Source of the DNA: Halopiger xanaduensis SH-6
GTDB lineage: Archaea; Halobacteriota; Halobacteria; Halobacteriales; Natrialbaceae
Direction: 5' to 3'
Length of the DNA: 64,000 nt
NCBI RefSeq assembly: GCF_000217715.1
Contig: NC_015666.1
Coordinates: 1,190,270-1,254,269 of the forward strand
Each line of letters starts with the position of its first letter. Position 1 is the first letter of the stretch. Below the pieces are notes generated by a model, which saw nothing but the letters and a program-made list of their open reading frames with translations, was not told where the DNA came from and ran no database searches. Shown here piece by piece: positions 1 through 8,997 of the stretch. The position numbers were made by a program, and so were the translations under genes.

Positions 1-1
1 C

Positions 2-349
2 GACGACGTCGTCGAAAACGGCGTCGAGGGGCTGCTCGACGTGCTCCGGTACCTCGATCTGTTGCCCGGCGACGTCCCCGACCGCGAGCGCGAGCAGACG
101 CTCGCGCGCAACCACCTCGGGCAGGTCAACGCCGCAGACTCCGGGCTGTTCCGACCGCAGCCGTCGCTCGAGGTCGGCGACCGGGTGACGGCCGGGACGC
201 CCCTCGGAACGGTGTACCACCCGACGACGTACGAACCGCTGCAGGACGCTGTCGCCGACCGCGACGGGATTCTCTACGCGCTCACGCGCGAGGCGACCGT
301 CGTCGCCGGCGACCAACTGGCGAGCGTCGCGCTGGTGCGCGAGGAGTAG
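2..349 (+). CDS. succinylglutamate desuccinylase/aspartoacylase family protein (C-terminal part)
   Basis: Open reading frame entering from the left edge without a start; about 115 C-terminal residues are visible. The fragment has the beta-barrel-like tail typical of the AstE/AspA M14-like zinc deacylases: an ADSGLFRP segment, then an L-x-V-GDRVTAGTPLG turn and a final section ending VAGDQLASVAL. Members deacylate N-acyl amino acids or similar amides. The zinc ligands lie upstream and cannot be checked, so the substrate is unknown. The gene ends 22 bases from the convergent DUF3006 gene. Family call is fairly secure; function within the family is not. Confidence 0.7.
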   Translation, partial: DDVVENGVEGLLDVLRYLDLLPGDVPDREREQTLARNHLGQVNAADSGLFRPQPSLEVGDRVTAGTPLGTVYHPTTYEPLQDAVADRDGILYALTREATVVAGDQLASVALVREE

Positions 350-370
350 TCGCCGCCGGTCACTCCCTGC

Positions 371-781
371 TCACACGCCGCCCGGCGGCCGTTCGTCGAT
401 GTGCTCGTAGTCGAGCAACTCGCCGTCCTCCACGTCGACGAGCAGGAGGTCTCCCTCCGCGATCGCGTCGAACTCGTCGACGGAAACCACGAGTTGATCG
501 ACCGGTTCGTCGTCCTTCTCGAGCAGGAGGACGACGTGCTCGCCGTCGACGATTCGATCGACGACGGCGACGTATCGGGTTGCGCCGTCGGGAACGTCGT
601 CGCCATCACCACCGCCCGAACTATCGCTGCCATTGGTACCGTCGTCGCCATCACAGACATCTCCGTCGTCGCTCGAGTCGACTCGAGCGCTCGCGGACCC
701 GGCGAGGCCGAGCGCCGCGATGGCGAGCGGGCCGATCGTTCGTATCACCGTTCGCCGCGACTGTCGGTGGCGAGCCGCCAT
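371..781 (-). CDS. DUF3006 domain-containing exported protein
   Basis: A 136-aa protein. The N-terminus has two arginines followed by a hydrophobic stretch (IGPLAIAALGLAGSASA), a likely Sec/Tat signal peptide. A low-complexity Asp/Gly/Ser linker covers about residues 36-65. The C-terminal domain from about residue 68 (YVAVVDRIVDGEHVVLLLE, then VDEFDAIAEGDLLLVDVEDG) matches the small DUF3006 fold, a domain of unknown function that usually begins with an AVVDR[FI]-type strand. A TATA box (tatataaa) lies about 27 bases before the ATG, supporting a leaderless start at 781. The gene is divergent from the SMC-related gene. Confidence 0.7.
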   Translation of the reverse strand: MAARHRQSRRTVIRTIGPLAIAALGLAGSASARVDSSDDGDVCDGDDGTNGSDSSGGGDGDDVPDGATRYVAVVDRIVDGEHVVLLLEKDDEPVDQLVVSVDEFDAIAEGDLLLVDVEDGELLDYEHIDERPPGGV

Positions 782-803
782 GCGCCGTCTGGCCGCGCGT
801 TCC

Positions 804-812
804 TATATAAAT
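804..812 (-). promoter_or_regulatory. TATA box of the DUF3006 gene
   Basis: The tatataaa motif, read on the minus strand as TTTATATA, is centred about 27 bases upstream of the ATG at 781. This is the spacing for a haloarchaeal leaderless transcript. Confidence 0.6.
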
Positions 813-1020
813 AGTCGCACGGGCCGGTACCGGTTCGAGCGGCAGCCGACCGCCGAAGCCCGGCGATCCGATCGACCGACCGAGTCGTTTCTGGCCGTTG
901 ATCAGTTTCTGACGGCCGCTAGCGACCTTTCCTATTCCGGGGATAAGCATAGGCCCGGTTCGGGTGAATTCGGTCGTGAGAGTATCGCAGGGAGGCGTCG
1001 GCTTCGCCTTCCACCAAAGG

Positions 1021-1026
1021 TTTATC
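1021..1026 (+). promoter_or_regulatory. TATA box of the SMC-related gene
   Basis: TTTATC, preceded by a purine-rich BRE-like CAAAGG, lies 25-30 bases before the ATG at 1051 and predicts a leaderless mRNA. An imperfect inverted repeat (ctttcctattcc at 927-938, ggataggaaag at 1031-1041) has its right arm between this box and the ATG, so it could act as an operator. Confidence 0.55.
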
Positions 1027-1050
1027 ACTCGGATAGGAAAGTAACTAACA

Positions 1051-3039
1051 ATGGCCACTCAGGAGTCCGTACCACGCGAGGCCCAACTCTGGGCCCGAAA
1101 TATCGGCGGTATCAACGAAACGACGGTCGAACTCGAGTCGGGGGTTACGGTTCTGGCCGGGCAGAACGCAACCAACCGTACATCGCTTCTCCAGGCGTTT
1201 ATGGCCGCTCTCGGCGGGGAATCTGCGTCACTCAAGGCCGACGCCGAAGAGGGCGAAGTCGAACTCGAACTCGACGGCGAAACGTACACGCGACAGCTTC
1301 GACGGGCCGGCAACACCGTCGTCACGGAGGGCGATCCGTACCTCGACGATCCGGAACTCGCCGAACTCTTCGCCTTCCTGCTCGAGTCGAACCCGGCGCG
1401 GCGCGCGGTGACGACGCAGGACGACCTCCGTGAGATCATCCTCCGGCCGATCGACACCGACGAGATCGAAGCCGAGATCACCCGGCTGACGGCCGAAAAG
1501 GACGAGATCTCCGACGAACTCGACCGCCTCGAGTCGCTCAAGAGCGACCTGCCCGAACTCGAGCGCCAGCGCACGGACATCGAGACCCAGATCGAGGAGA
1601 AGCGGGCCGAACTCGAGGAAGTCAAGGAAGCGATCGAGGCGGCCGAAGACGAGTCCGACGACCAGCAGGCCGAGTCCGACGAACTCGAGGAAAAACTCGA
1701 GGAGCTGCGCGAGCGCCGATCCGAACTCGAGGACGTCCGGTTCGATCTCGAGACCGAACGGGAGAGTCTCGCGGCGCTGCGCGAGGAGCGCGAAGACATC
1801 GAAGCCGAGCGCGACGAGTTGCCCGAGGCCGACGCGACGGATCAGGAGTCCATCGACGAGGAGATCGACCGGCTCCAGCGCCAGTCGCAGTCGATCGACG
1901 GCGTCGTGAGCCAGCTGCAGAGCATCGTCCAGTTCAACGAGGAGATGCTCGAGGGCTCCCACCCCGAGATTCGGGAGCTACTCGCCGCGGGCGACGACGA
2001 TGCGAGCGGCGACGGCACCGTCACCGACGCGCTGCTCGAGGACGACGAGACCGTCCGCTGTTGGACCTGCGGCAGCGAGGTCCAGCGCAGCGAAATCGAG
2101 GAGACGATCGAGCGCCTCCGCTCGCTCCAGGAGGAGAAACTGAGCGAGCGCGACGAGATCGAAGAACGGATCGAATCGCTGCGTGCCGAGCGCCGGGAAA
2201 TCGAACAGACGGAACGCAAACGCGAACGCCTCCGGGAACGGCTGACCGACGTCCGAAACGAGATCGAGCGCCGCGAAGATCGTCTCGAAGAACTGACCGA
2301 GCAGCAGGAGAACTTAGAAAGCGAAATCGACGACCTCGAGGACGAGGCGGCGGAGCTCGAAGCCGAGGCCGAACCGGACGACGACGAGGACGGCGACGAG
2401 GAGAGCCTGCTGGAACTCAACCGCCGCGCCAACGAACTCGAGTTCTCGCTGGGTCGACTCGAGCGCGAACTCGAGACGACGACCGAAGAGATCGAGGAGA
2501 TCGAATCGGCCCTTGAGGACCAGGAGGAGCTCGAGCAGCGGCGCGAAGAAATCCGCGACGAACTCGAAGACCTGCGCACGCGCATCGATCGGATCGAGCG
2601 CGAGGCCGTCGAGTCCTTCAACGAGCACATGGACACCGTCCTCGAGATCCTCGAGTACGAGAACATCGATCGGATCTGGATCGAACGCGTCGGCCAGACG
2701 GTCCGCGAGGGCCGTCGCAAGGTCGAACAGACGGCCTTCGACCTCCACATCGTCCGCAGCACCGAGGAGGGCAGCACCTACGAGGACACGATCAACCACC
2801 TGAGCGAGAGCGAACGCGAAGTGACGGGGCTGATCTTCGCGCTCGCGGGCTATCTCGTCCACGAAGTTTACGAAGAAGTCCCGTTCATGCTGCTGGACTC
2901 CCTCGAGGCGATCGACTCGGACCGGATCGCCGCCTTGGTCGAGTACTTCGAGGAGCACACTGACTTCCTCGTCGTGGCCCTGCTGCCCGAGGACGCGCAG
3001 GCGATCGACGACCGACACGAGCGGATTCGGAGCATCTGA
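1051..3039 (+). CDS. archaea-specific SMC-related protein (Sph/Rad50-like coiled-coil ATPase family)
   Basis: A 662-aa protein with Rad50/SMC layout: N-terminal ATPase half (1-130), a long charged coiled coil (about 135-570) interrupted by a CWTCGSE hook motif near residue 337, and a C-terminal ATPase half. The Walker A position reads GQNATNRTS (37-45) instead of GxxxxGK[ST]. The Walker B-like segment reads PFMLLDSLEAID, without the usual DE. The signature region is LSESEREV. This pattern fits the haloarchaeal SMC-related (Sph) family, thought to act in chromosome organisation or DNA handling. Whether it hydrolyses ATP is doubtful from these motifs. It is a single gene with its own promoter. 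Confidence 0.85.
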   Translation: MATQESVPREAQLWARNIGGINETTVELESGVTVLAGQNATNRTSLLQAFMAALGGESASLKADAEEGEVELELDGETYTRQLRRAGNTVVTEGDPYLDDPELAELFAFLLESNPARRAVTTQDDLREIILRPIDTDEIEAEITRLTAEKDEISDELDRLESLKSDLPELERQRTDIETQIEEKRAELEEVKEAIEAAEDESDDQQAESDELEEKLEELRERRSELEDVRFDLETERESLAALREEREDIEAERDELPEADATDQESIDEEIDRLQRQSQSIDGVVSQLQSIVQFNEEMLEGSHPEIRELLAAGDDDASGDGTVTDALLEDDETVRCWTCGSEVQRSEIEETIERLRSLQEEKLSERDEIEERIESLRAERREIEQTERKRERLRERLTDVRNEIERREDRLEELTEQQENLESEIDDLEDEAAELEAEAEPDDDEDGDEESLLELNRRANELEFSLGRLERELETTTEEIEEIESALEDQEELEQRREEIRDELEDLRTRIDRIEREAVESFNEHMDTVLEILEYENIDRIWIERVGQTVREGRRKVEQTAFDLHIVRSTEEGSTYEDTINHLSESEREVTGLIFALAGYLVHEVYEEVPFMLLDSLEAIDSDRIAALVEYFEEHTDFLVVALLPEDAQAIDDRHERIRSI

Positions 3040-3181
3040 GACCGCGCGGCGATTGGCCCGGGACCGGGACGCTGTTCCGAAACCTCGTTGCAACCCGACC
3101 CCGCGTCCGGACGGTTCTGGGACGTGTCGAATGCGGAGACTGGGACGAACAATTATACTCGTCGCGAGCCGTTAGGACGAT

Positions 3182-3648
3182 ATGGCAAAGAGCCGTCAGG
3201 AATTCGTCGACGACGACCTGTGGCTCCTGATCGGGGTCGTCACGTTCGCGCTCGTGAGTCTCGTCGGCGCCGCGGGACTCGAGGCGCTCGCGGCCGCGAT
3301 CACGATCGTCGGCTGGTTTCTGTTGGCGCCGGTGTTCCTCTTCTGGGGGAGGAGATCGCCGAATGGGCGTTTACCGAGCGGGAACCGGAGAGGGCGAAGC
3401 AAGGACGTGACGAGGACGCGATCGAGGAACTGAAACGCCGCTACGCTGCAGGCGAGATCGACGACGCGGAATTCGAGCGCCGACTCGATCGGCTAGTCGC
3501 AGTCGACGACGCGCTCGCGGGGATCTTCGACGACGGGGATGGGGGTACCGACCGTTCGACCGACGGGGAGACGGGGCGCCTCGATCGGCGGTCGGACGAC
3601 GAGACGCCGTCCGCGACCGAGACCGAGGAGACGTACGATCGGGCGTAG
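3182..3648 (+). pseudogene. SHOCT-domain membrane protein, frameshifted at a G5 run
   Basis: The frame from the ATG at 3182 encodes an N-terminus and two hydrophobic segments (LWLLIGVVTFALVSLVGAAG and ITIVGWFLLAPVFLFWG), then runs into unrelated arginine-rich sequence ending at 3433. The expected continuation (EEIAEWAF, then a SHOCT motif, IEELKRRYAAGEIDDAEFERRL) lies in another frame and ends at 3648. One extra G in the run at 3345-3349 would restore the whole ~155-aa protein, which matches the usual haloarchaeal two-TM plus SHOCT architecture. The promoter (TTATAC at 3152-3157) is intact. Either a recent frameshift or a sequencing error in the homopolymer. SHOCT proteins have no firm biochemical role. 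Confidence 0.75.
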
Positions 3649-3709
3649 TCCGAAACGGCTGCTGCGGCGTCGAACGATGGGCGTCGGCGTTGATCGATCG
3701 GTAGCGGCG

Positions 3710-4882
3710 TTACCGGTACGCCTGTAAACCGGTCAGCTCCTCCCCGAGGATCAGCGTGTGGATGTCGTGGGTTCCTTCGTACGTGTAGACCGTCTCCATG
3801 TTCGCCATGTGGCGCATCGGTGAGTAGTCGGTCGTGATGCCGTTGCCGCCCAGCATCTCGCGGGCGACTTTCGACTGCTCGCGAGCCGTCCGGACGTTGT
3901 TGCGCTTGGCCATCGAGACGTGCTGGGGCCGCAGGTCGCCCCGTTCTTTGAGGTCGGCGAGCCGGTAGGCCAGCAACTGCGCGAGCGTGATCTGGGTCGC
4001 CATCTCCGCGAGCTTTTCCTGTTGCAGCTGGAACCGACCGATCGGACCGCCGAACTGCTCGCGTTCGAGGGCGTACTCGCGGGCTTGTTCGAAGCAATCG
4101 CGGGCGGCGCCGACGGCGCCCCAGGCGATGCCGTACCGGGCCTGCGTGAGACAGGACAGCGGCCCCTTCATCCCCGAAACCCCCGGTAGGACGTTCTCCT
4201 CGGGGACGTGGACGTCGTGCAGTCCGATCTCGCCCGTGATCGACGCCCGCATCGAGAGCTTCCCGTCGATTTCGTTCGTGGTAACGCCGTCGCGGTCGGT
4301 CTCGACGAGGAAGCCCCGAACCGGGTCGTCGCCCTCGCCCTCGCTCGAGCGGTCCCGCGCCCAGACGACGGCGAGGTCGGCGATCGGCGCGTTCGTGATC
4401 CAGGTTTTCGAGCCGTTGAGGACGTAGCCCGAGCCGTCGCGCTCCGCGTAGGTTTCCATCCCGGCCGGATTCGAGCCGTGTTCGGGTTCGGTCAAGCCGA
4501 AGCAGCCGACCGCCTCGCCCTCGCCGAGGACGGGGAGCCACTCCTCCTTCTGGGCCTCGCTGCCGTAGGCGCGGATCGGGTACATGACGAGCGCACCCTG
4601 TACCGAGGCCATCGAGCGCAGCCCCGAGTCGCCCGCCTCGAGTTCCTGCATCAGGAGGCCGTAGGCCGTCTCGGAAACGTTCGGCGAGCCGTATCCCTCG
4701 AGGTTGGGCGCGTAGAAGCCGAGTTCGCCCATTTCGGGAATGAGGTCGGTCGGGAAGGTCCCCTCCTCGAAGTGGTCGCCGATGTCCGGCTTGACCTGTT
4801 CCGCGACGAACTCTCGGGCGGTGTCCCGGATCAGCCGCTCCTCCTCGTCGAGGTCGGCCTCGAGGTCGACGAAATCGAGCAT
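3710..4882 (-). CDS. acyl-CoA dehydrogenase, glutaryl-CoA dehydrogenase-like
   Basis: A 390-aa FAD enzyme. The sequence follows the glutaryl-CoA dehydrogenase branch closely: GCFGLTEPEHGSNP in the FAD/substrate-binding middle domain, RYGIAWGAVGAARDC, REQFGGPIGRFQLQQEKLA, MLGGNGI and the C-terminal TYEGTHDIH containing the catalytic Glu. It would oxidise an acyl-CoA (possibly glutaryl-CoA with decarboxylation) and pass electrons to ETF. The start at MLDFVDLE is preferred because the upstream in-frame stretch (to 4975) is arginine- and glycine-rich and does not look like the family. It stands alone, so pathway context is absent; true substrate is uncertain. Confidence 0.85.
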   Translation of the reverse strand: MLDFVDLEADLDEEERLIRDTAREFVAEQVKPDIGDHFEEGTFPTDLIPEMGELGFYAPNLEGYGSPNVSETAYGLLMQELEAGDSGLRSMASVQGALVMYPIRAYGSEAQKEEWLPVLGEGEAVGCFGLTEPEHGSNPAGMETYAERDGSGYVLNGSKTWITNAPIADLAVVWARDRSSEGEGDDPVRGFLVETDRDGVTTNEIDGKLSMRASITGEIGLHDVHVPEENVLPGVSGMKGPLSCLTQARYGIAWGAVGAARDCFEQAREYALEREQFGGPIGRFQLQQEKLAEMATQITLAQLLAYRLADLKERGDLRPQHVSMAKRNNVRTAREQSKVAREMLGGNGITTDYSPMRHMANMETVYTYEGTHDIHTLILGEELTGLQAYR

Positions 4883-5222
4883 ACGTCGTCGTCTCCAACT
4901 GGCGCCATAGGAATTGTGGTCAGCCGGACCTTCTCCCGGCGCCGGGTGCCTGACCCGCACCGAGTTCCCGTACAACCCAACCTGTTAGGCATGCCGCTTG
5001 TGTCCGGAGGCGTGCTAACAGCCATCACCGTCCGCACCAGCGGACGGCACCCCGAGTCCGGAGTCACACATGGTATTCGTCGGGGCATCCTCGTGCAGGC
5101 GTTGCCTCCCGGCATTCACCCGGCGATCGATTCCCCCCGTCGGTCGCCGCCACCCCTGCCCTTGCCCCTTGCTCGAGTCCGAGAGGGTCGATGCTTTTAC
5201 GCTCCGCACCCAAGAGGCGGGT
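4883..5222. other. intergenic region between divergent genes
   Basis: 340 bases between the acyl-CoA dehydrogenase and the FAD oxidase genes. The right end holds a TATA-like GCTTTTACG (5191-5199), about 28 bases before the oxidase ATG at 5223, supporting that start over upstream in-frame ATGs. I see no RNA gene or convincing small ORF in the rest. Confidence 0.5.
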
Positions 5223-8200
5223 ATGTCGCTGGAGCCGAGCGCCGATCCGGCCGCCGATCGGCGAGCGAACTACGATTACCGGAGCGACGACGTCGATCGT
5301 CCGGCGCTGGTCGACGACCTGGAACGGCTCGTCGACTGCGAGGTACGGGCCGACTCCTACTCGCGCCAGCTGTACGCGACCGACGCGAGCGCCTACGAGG
5401 TGACGCCGATCGCCGTCGCCTTCCCCGAGTCGACGGCCGACGTCGCCGGCATTCTCGAGTACTGCGCCGAGCGACGAATCCCGGTGCTTCCGCGGGGCGG
5501 GGGAACGAGCCTGGCGGGCCAGACGGTCAACCGCGCCGTCGTGCTCGATTTCACCCGGCACATGAACGAGATCCTCGAGATCGATCCCGAGGACCGGACG
5601 GCGACCGTCCAGCCCGGGACGATCCTCGGGACGCTCAACGAGGCGCTTTCGCCCCACGACGTCAAGTTCGCGCCCGACCCCGCGTGGGGCGACAAGAGCG
5701 CCATCGGCGGCGCCATCGGGAACAACTCGACGGGGTCGCACTCCCTGAAGTACGGAAAGACGGACGCCTACATCGAGTCCGCGGAGGTCGTCCTCGCCGA
5801 CGGCACCGTCACCGAGTTCGGCGAGGTCACGCTCGAGGAAATCGACGCCCGCGCCGATCCCGACGGTGACCTCGAGGGGCGGATCTACGCCGAAGTGAAC
5901 CGGATCCTCGAGGAGGAATCCGACCTGATCGAGGAAACGTATCCCGATCTGAAGCGCAACGTGTCGGGATACAACCTCGATCGGCTGGTTGCCGAAGCCC
6001 GCGGTGAAGAACTGCCGGGCGGCGAAGATACCGGCGAACCGGGCACTGTTAATCTTGCGCGCCTGCTGGCCGGCAGCGAGGGCACGCTGGCGATCGTCAC
6101 CGAGGTCACCGTCTCCCTCGAGCCGGTGCCCGAGACGAAGGCCGTCTCCCTGCTCTGTTACCGCGACCTCCACGAGGCGATGGAAGACGTCACGGCGATC
6201 CTCGAGCACGATCCCGCGGCGGTTGAGGTCCTCGACGACGTGCTGATCGACCTCGCGCGCGGGACCGCAGAGTTCGGCCCCGTCACCGAAATTCTGCCCG
6301 ACGGAACCAACGCCGTCCTGCTCGTGGAGTTCTACGCGGAGGATACTGACCACGGCCGCGAGCAGGTGGCGGGGCTGCTGGCTGATCGCTGTCCTGACGC
6401 GACCGCCGAAGGTGAACCCGCGGACGACGCGCCACGCACCGACGCCGAAACGCTCGCGATCGACGCGCTCGAGGCCTACGACGAGGCCGAGCGTGCGAAG
6501 CTCTGGAAGCTCCGCAAGTCGGGCCTTCCAATCTTGCTCTCGCGGACGACCGACGAGAAGCACATCTCCTTCATCGAGGACACGGCGATCCCGCCCGCGA
6601 AGCTGCCGGAGTTCGTCGAGGGGTTCGAGGAAATCCTCGAGGACCACGACACCTACGCCAGCTTCTACGCCCACGCCGGCCCCGGCGTGCTCCACGTCCG
6701 GCCGCTCGTGAACACGAAGACCGACGTGGGCCTCGAGCAGCTGTACGGCATCGCGGACGACGTGACCGACCTCGTGGTCGAGTTGGGGGGGAGCGTCTCG
6801 GGCGAGCACGGCGACGGCCGGGCCCGAACCCAGTGGAACCGCAAGCTCTACGGCGAACAGCTGTGGGAAACCTTCCAGGACCTCAAAACCGCGTTCGACC
6901 CCGACTGGATCCTGAACCCGGGTCAGGTCGTCTTCCGCGAGGAGCACCCGACCGACCTGCGCGAGCACCTCCGGTTCGATTCCGATTACGAGTTCGAGGC
7001 CGGTTTCGAACCCGCGCTCGAGTGGGACAACGACAACGGCATGCAGGGCATGGTCGAGCTCTGTCACGGCTGCGGCGGCTGTCGCGGCCAGCAGTCCACG
7101 ACCGGCGGCGTGATGTGCCCCACGTATCGGGCGAGCCGGGAGGAGATCACGGCCACTCGCGGCCGGGTGAACGCGCTCCGGCAGGCGATGAGCGGCAACT
7201 TAGAGCCCGAGGAAGCGTTCAGCGACGAGTTCGTCGAAGAGGTGATGGGGCTGTGTATCGGTTGCAAGGGCTGTTCGATCGACTGCCCGAGCGAGGTCGA
7301 CATGGCGAAGCTCAAGGCCGAAGTGACCCACGAGTACCACCGGCGCAACGGCGCGACGCTCCGGGATCGACTCTTCGCCAACGTCGCGACGCTCTCGAAA
7401 CTGGGGAGTCGGTTCGCACCGCTCTCGAACCTCGCGTCGAAGGTACCGGGCGCGCGCAAACTCCTCGAGGCGACGGTCGGGATCGATTCGGATCGGCCAC
7501 TCCCGACTTTCGCGCAGACGACGTTCCGCGACTGGTTTGAACATCGAGGTGGGTGTCGGATTCCGGAAGTCGAAGCGGACCGCAAGGCGATCCTCTACCC
7601 CGACACCTACACCAACTACAGCTATCCCGAGGCCGGCAAGGCCGCAGTTCGGGTGCTCGAGGCCGCGGGCGTGCACGTCGCGCTGCCCGACGATCCGGAC
7701 CTGTGCGATACCGGCCGCCCGGCGTTCTCGAAGGGCTTCCTCGAGCAGGCCCGCGAGACGGCAGTCGAGAACGTCGAGGCGCTCGCGCCGCGGGTCGCGG
7801 ACGGCTGGGACGTCGTCGTTATCGAACCCTCTGACGCGGTCATGTTCCAGTCGGACTACCTCGACCTGCTCGACGACGAGGCGGCCGAAACCCTCGCGAG
7901 CGGGACCTACGGCGTCTGCGAGTACCTCGATACCTTCCGACTGGACGAGGAAATCGCGTTTGACGCGCCCGCGGAGGCGCTGACCTACCACGGCCACTGC
8001 CACCAGAAGTCGACGGCTAAGGACCACCACGCGGTCGGCGTCCTCCGACGCGCGGGATACGCCGTCGACCCGCTCGACTCCGGGTGCTGCGGGATGGCCG
8101 GCTCGTTCGGCTACGAAGCCGAACACGCCTCGATGAGCGACGCGATTGCCGACATTCTCTACGAGCAGGTTACGGAGAGCAACGGCGACCGAGTCGTCGC

Positions 8201-8297
8201 CCCCGGCGCCTCGTGTCGCACCCAACTCGAGCACCGCCCGACGGCCGACGAGAAGCCGCCGACGCCGATCGAGGCGGTCGCCGAGGCGCTCGAGTAA
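5223..8297 (+). CDS. fused FAD-linked oxidase / Fe-S (CCG domain) oxidoreductase, D-lactate or glycolate dehydrogenase type
   Basis: A 1024-aa fusion. The N-terminal half is a VAO-type flavoprotein: PRGGGTSLAGQTV (about 90-102), NNSTGSHSLKYG, GSEGTLAIVTEV and SGEHGDGRAR. The C-terminal half carries two iron-sulfur motifs, CHGCGGCRG...MCP (about 614-633) and CIGCKGCSIDCP (about 678), and two CCG-type sections (HGHCHQKS near 922, DSGCCGMAGSFGYE near 954). This equals GlcD plus GlcF in one chain, as in haloarchaeal and actinobacterial D-lactate dehydrogenases. It oxidises a 2-hydroxy acid and feeds the respiratory chain. A promoter 28 nt upstream supports the MSLEPS start. Exact substrate unproven. 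Confidence 0.88.
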   Translation: MSLEPSADPAADRRANYDYRSDDVDRPALVDDLERLVDCEVRADSYSRQLYATDASAYEVTPIAVAFPESTADVAGILEYCAERRIPVLPRGGGTSLAGQTVNRAVVLDFTRHMNEILEIDPEDRTATVQPGTILGTLNEALSPHDVKFAPDPAWGDKSAIGGAIGNNSTGSHSLKYGKTDAYIESAEVVLADGTVTEFGEVTLEEIDARADPDGDLEGRIYAEVNRILEEESDLIEETYPDLKRNVSGYNLDRLVAEARGEELPGGEDTGEPGTVNLARLLAGSEGTLAIVTEVTVSLEPVPETKAVSLLCYRDLHEAMEDVTAILEHDPAAVEVLDDVLIDLARGTAEFGPVTEILPDGTNAVLLVEFYAEDTDHGREQVAGLLADRCPDATAEGEPADDAPRTDAETLAIDALEAYDEAERAKLWKLRKSGLPILLSRTTDEKHISFIEDTAIPPAKLPEFVEGFEEILEDHDTYASFYAHAGPGVLHVRPLVNTKTDVGLEQLYGIADDVTDLVVELGGSVSGEHGDGRARTQWNRKLYGEQLWETFQDLKTAFDPDWILNPGQVVFREEHPTDLREHLRFDSDYEFEAGFEPALEWDNDNGMQGMVELCHGCGGCRGQQSTTGGVMCPTYRASREEITATRGRVNALRQAMSGNLEPEEAFSDEFVEEVMGLCIGCKGCSIDCPSEVDMAKLKAEVTHEYHRRNGATLRDRLFANVATLSKLGSRFAPLSNLASKVPGARKLLEATVGIDSDRPLPTFAQTTFRDWFEHRGGCRIPEVEADRKAILYPDTYTNYSYPEAGKAAVRVLEAAGVHVALPDDPDLCDTGRPAFSKGFLEQARETAVENVEALAPRVADGWDVVVIEPSDAVMFQSDYLDLLDDEAAETLASGTYGVCEYLDTFRLDEEIAFDAPAEALTYHGHCHQKSTAKDHHAVGVLRRAGYAVDPLDSGCCGMAGSFGYEAEHASMSDAIADILYEQVTESNGDRVVAPGASCRTQLEHRPTADEKPPTPIEAVAEALE

Positions 8298-8371
8298 CCC
8301 TTTCCTCGTCGATCGGGAGCTACCGATTGATCAAATCTCGGACAGCCGCCAGCCGGTATATCAATAGGCTA

Positions 8372-8399
8372 GTTCAGATTGAGCCGTTGGACTCTGAAC
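8372..8399. other. 7-bp inverted repeat (possible terminator or operator hairpin)
   Basis: GTTCAGA and TCTGAAC are separated by 14 bases in the 193-base gap between the oxidase gene and the next gene. It could be a weak transcript-end hairpin or a regulator site; there is no U tract. Confidence 0.3.
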
Positions 8400-8490
8400 G
8401 GGTGCAACACGCCTCAACGGGCGGTTCTTCCGAGACAACATGCACTGTTGGCCAGACCGGTTAAGAGCGCACCACCGAAACGAGCAATTC

Positions 8491-8883
8491 ATGTCGAAAT
8501 CCGACCGCGGTCGAGACAGTCAGCAATCCGAGTGGCGCCTCTACGTCGAGGACGGCGTTCTCATCGCGGAGTTCCCCGAAGGGATGCCCTCCGACCGATC
8601 CGAGTACGAGAAGGTCAACGAGCGATTCGAGACCCTGGCCGCGCGGTCGAACGTCCACGCCCACCTCTCGTGGCTGAAGATGGACGCCGCGCTGAACGCC
8701 GACGTCTTCGAGAAGGCGCAGGAAGCGGCGGCGGCCGGCCTCGAGTACGACATCACCAAGTGGGTGATGGTCTCCGACGGGATCAAGAGTATGGCGCTCG
8801 AGAGCCAGGTCGGCGACATCGAGGGAGTCGAGACGAACACGGCGAACACGTTCGAAGAGGGGATGGACTGGGCGCGGAACTGA
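8491..8883 (+). CDS. SpoIIAA/STAS-like small protein of unknown function
   Basis: A 130-aa soluble protein with alternating strands and helices (RLYVEDGVLIAEFPEG, then KVNERFETLAARSNVHAHLSWL, and a long middle helix). It ends with a segment (WVMVSDGIKSMALESQV, ANTFEEGMDWA) resembling the tail of SpoIIAA-like domains, in which a final helix follows a strand. A second protein of similar build lies at 55766. A TTAAGAG box about 28 bases upstream supports leaderless transcription from 8491. I do not recognise a named family with certainty; the fold assignment is an inference from pattern. Confidence 0.6.
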   Translation: MSKSDRGRDSQQSEWRLYVEDGVLIAEFPEGMPSDRSEYEKVNERFETLAARSNVHAHLSWLKMDAALNADVFEKAQEAAAAGLEYDITKWVMVSDGIKSMALESQVGDIEGVETNTANTFEEGMDWARN

Positions 8884-8997
8884 CCGGTTACTGTCGGGCT
8901 GTACTCCTCTCCACAGCTTCATCCGGTAGGCGTGTCGAACGCCCGATACGTCGCCGGAAACGGGACCCTTTTGCAACGCGCGTCCGAACCGCTGCAT

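Noticed and set aside
4883-4975. Upstream extension of the acyl-CoA dehydrogenase (MYGNSVRV start)
   Set aside because: The extra 31 residues are Arg/Gly/Pro-rich and absent from the family; the ATG at 4882 gives the normal N-terminus.
5064-7067. 667-codon minus-strand frame opposite the FAD/Fe-S oxidase
   Set aside because: Shadow frame; the plus strand encodes FAD and Fe-S motifs in order across the same span.
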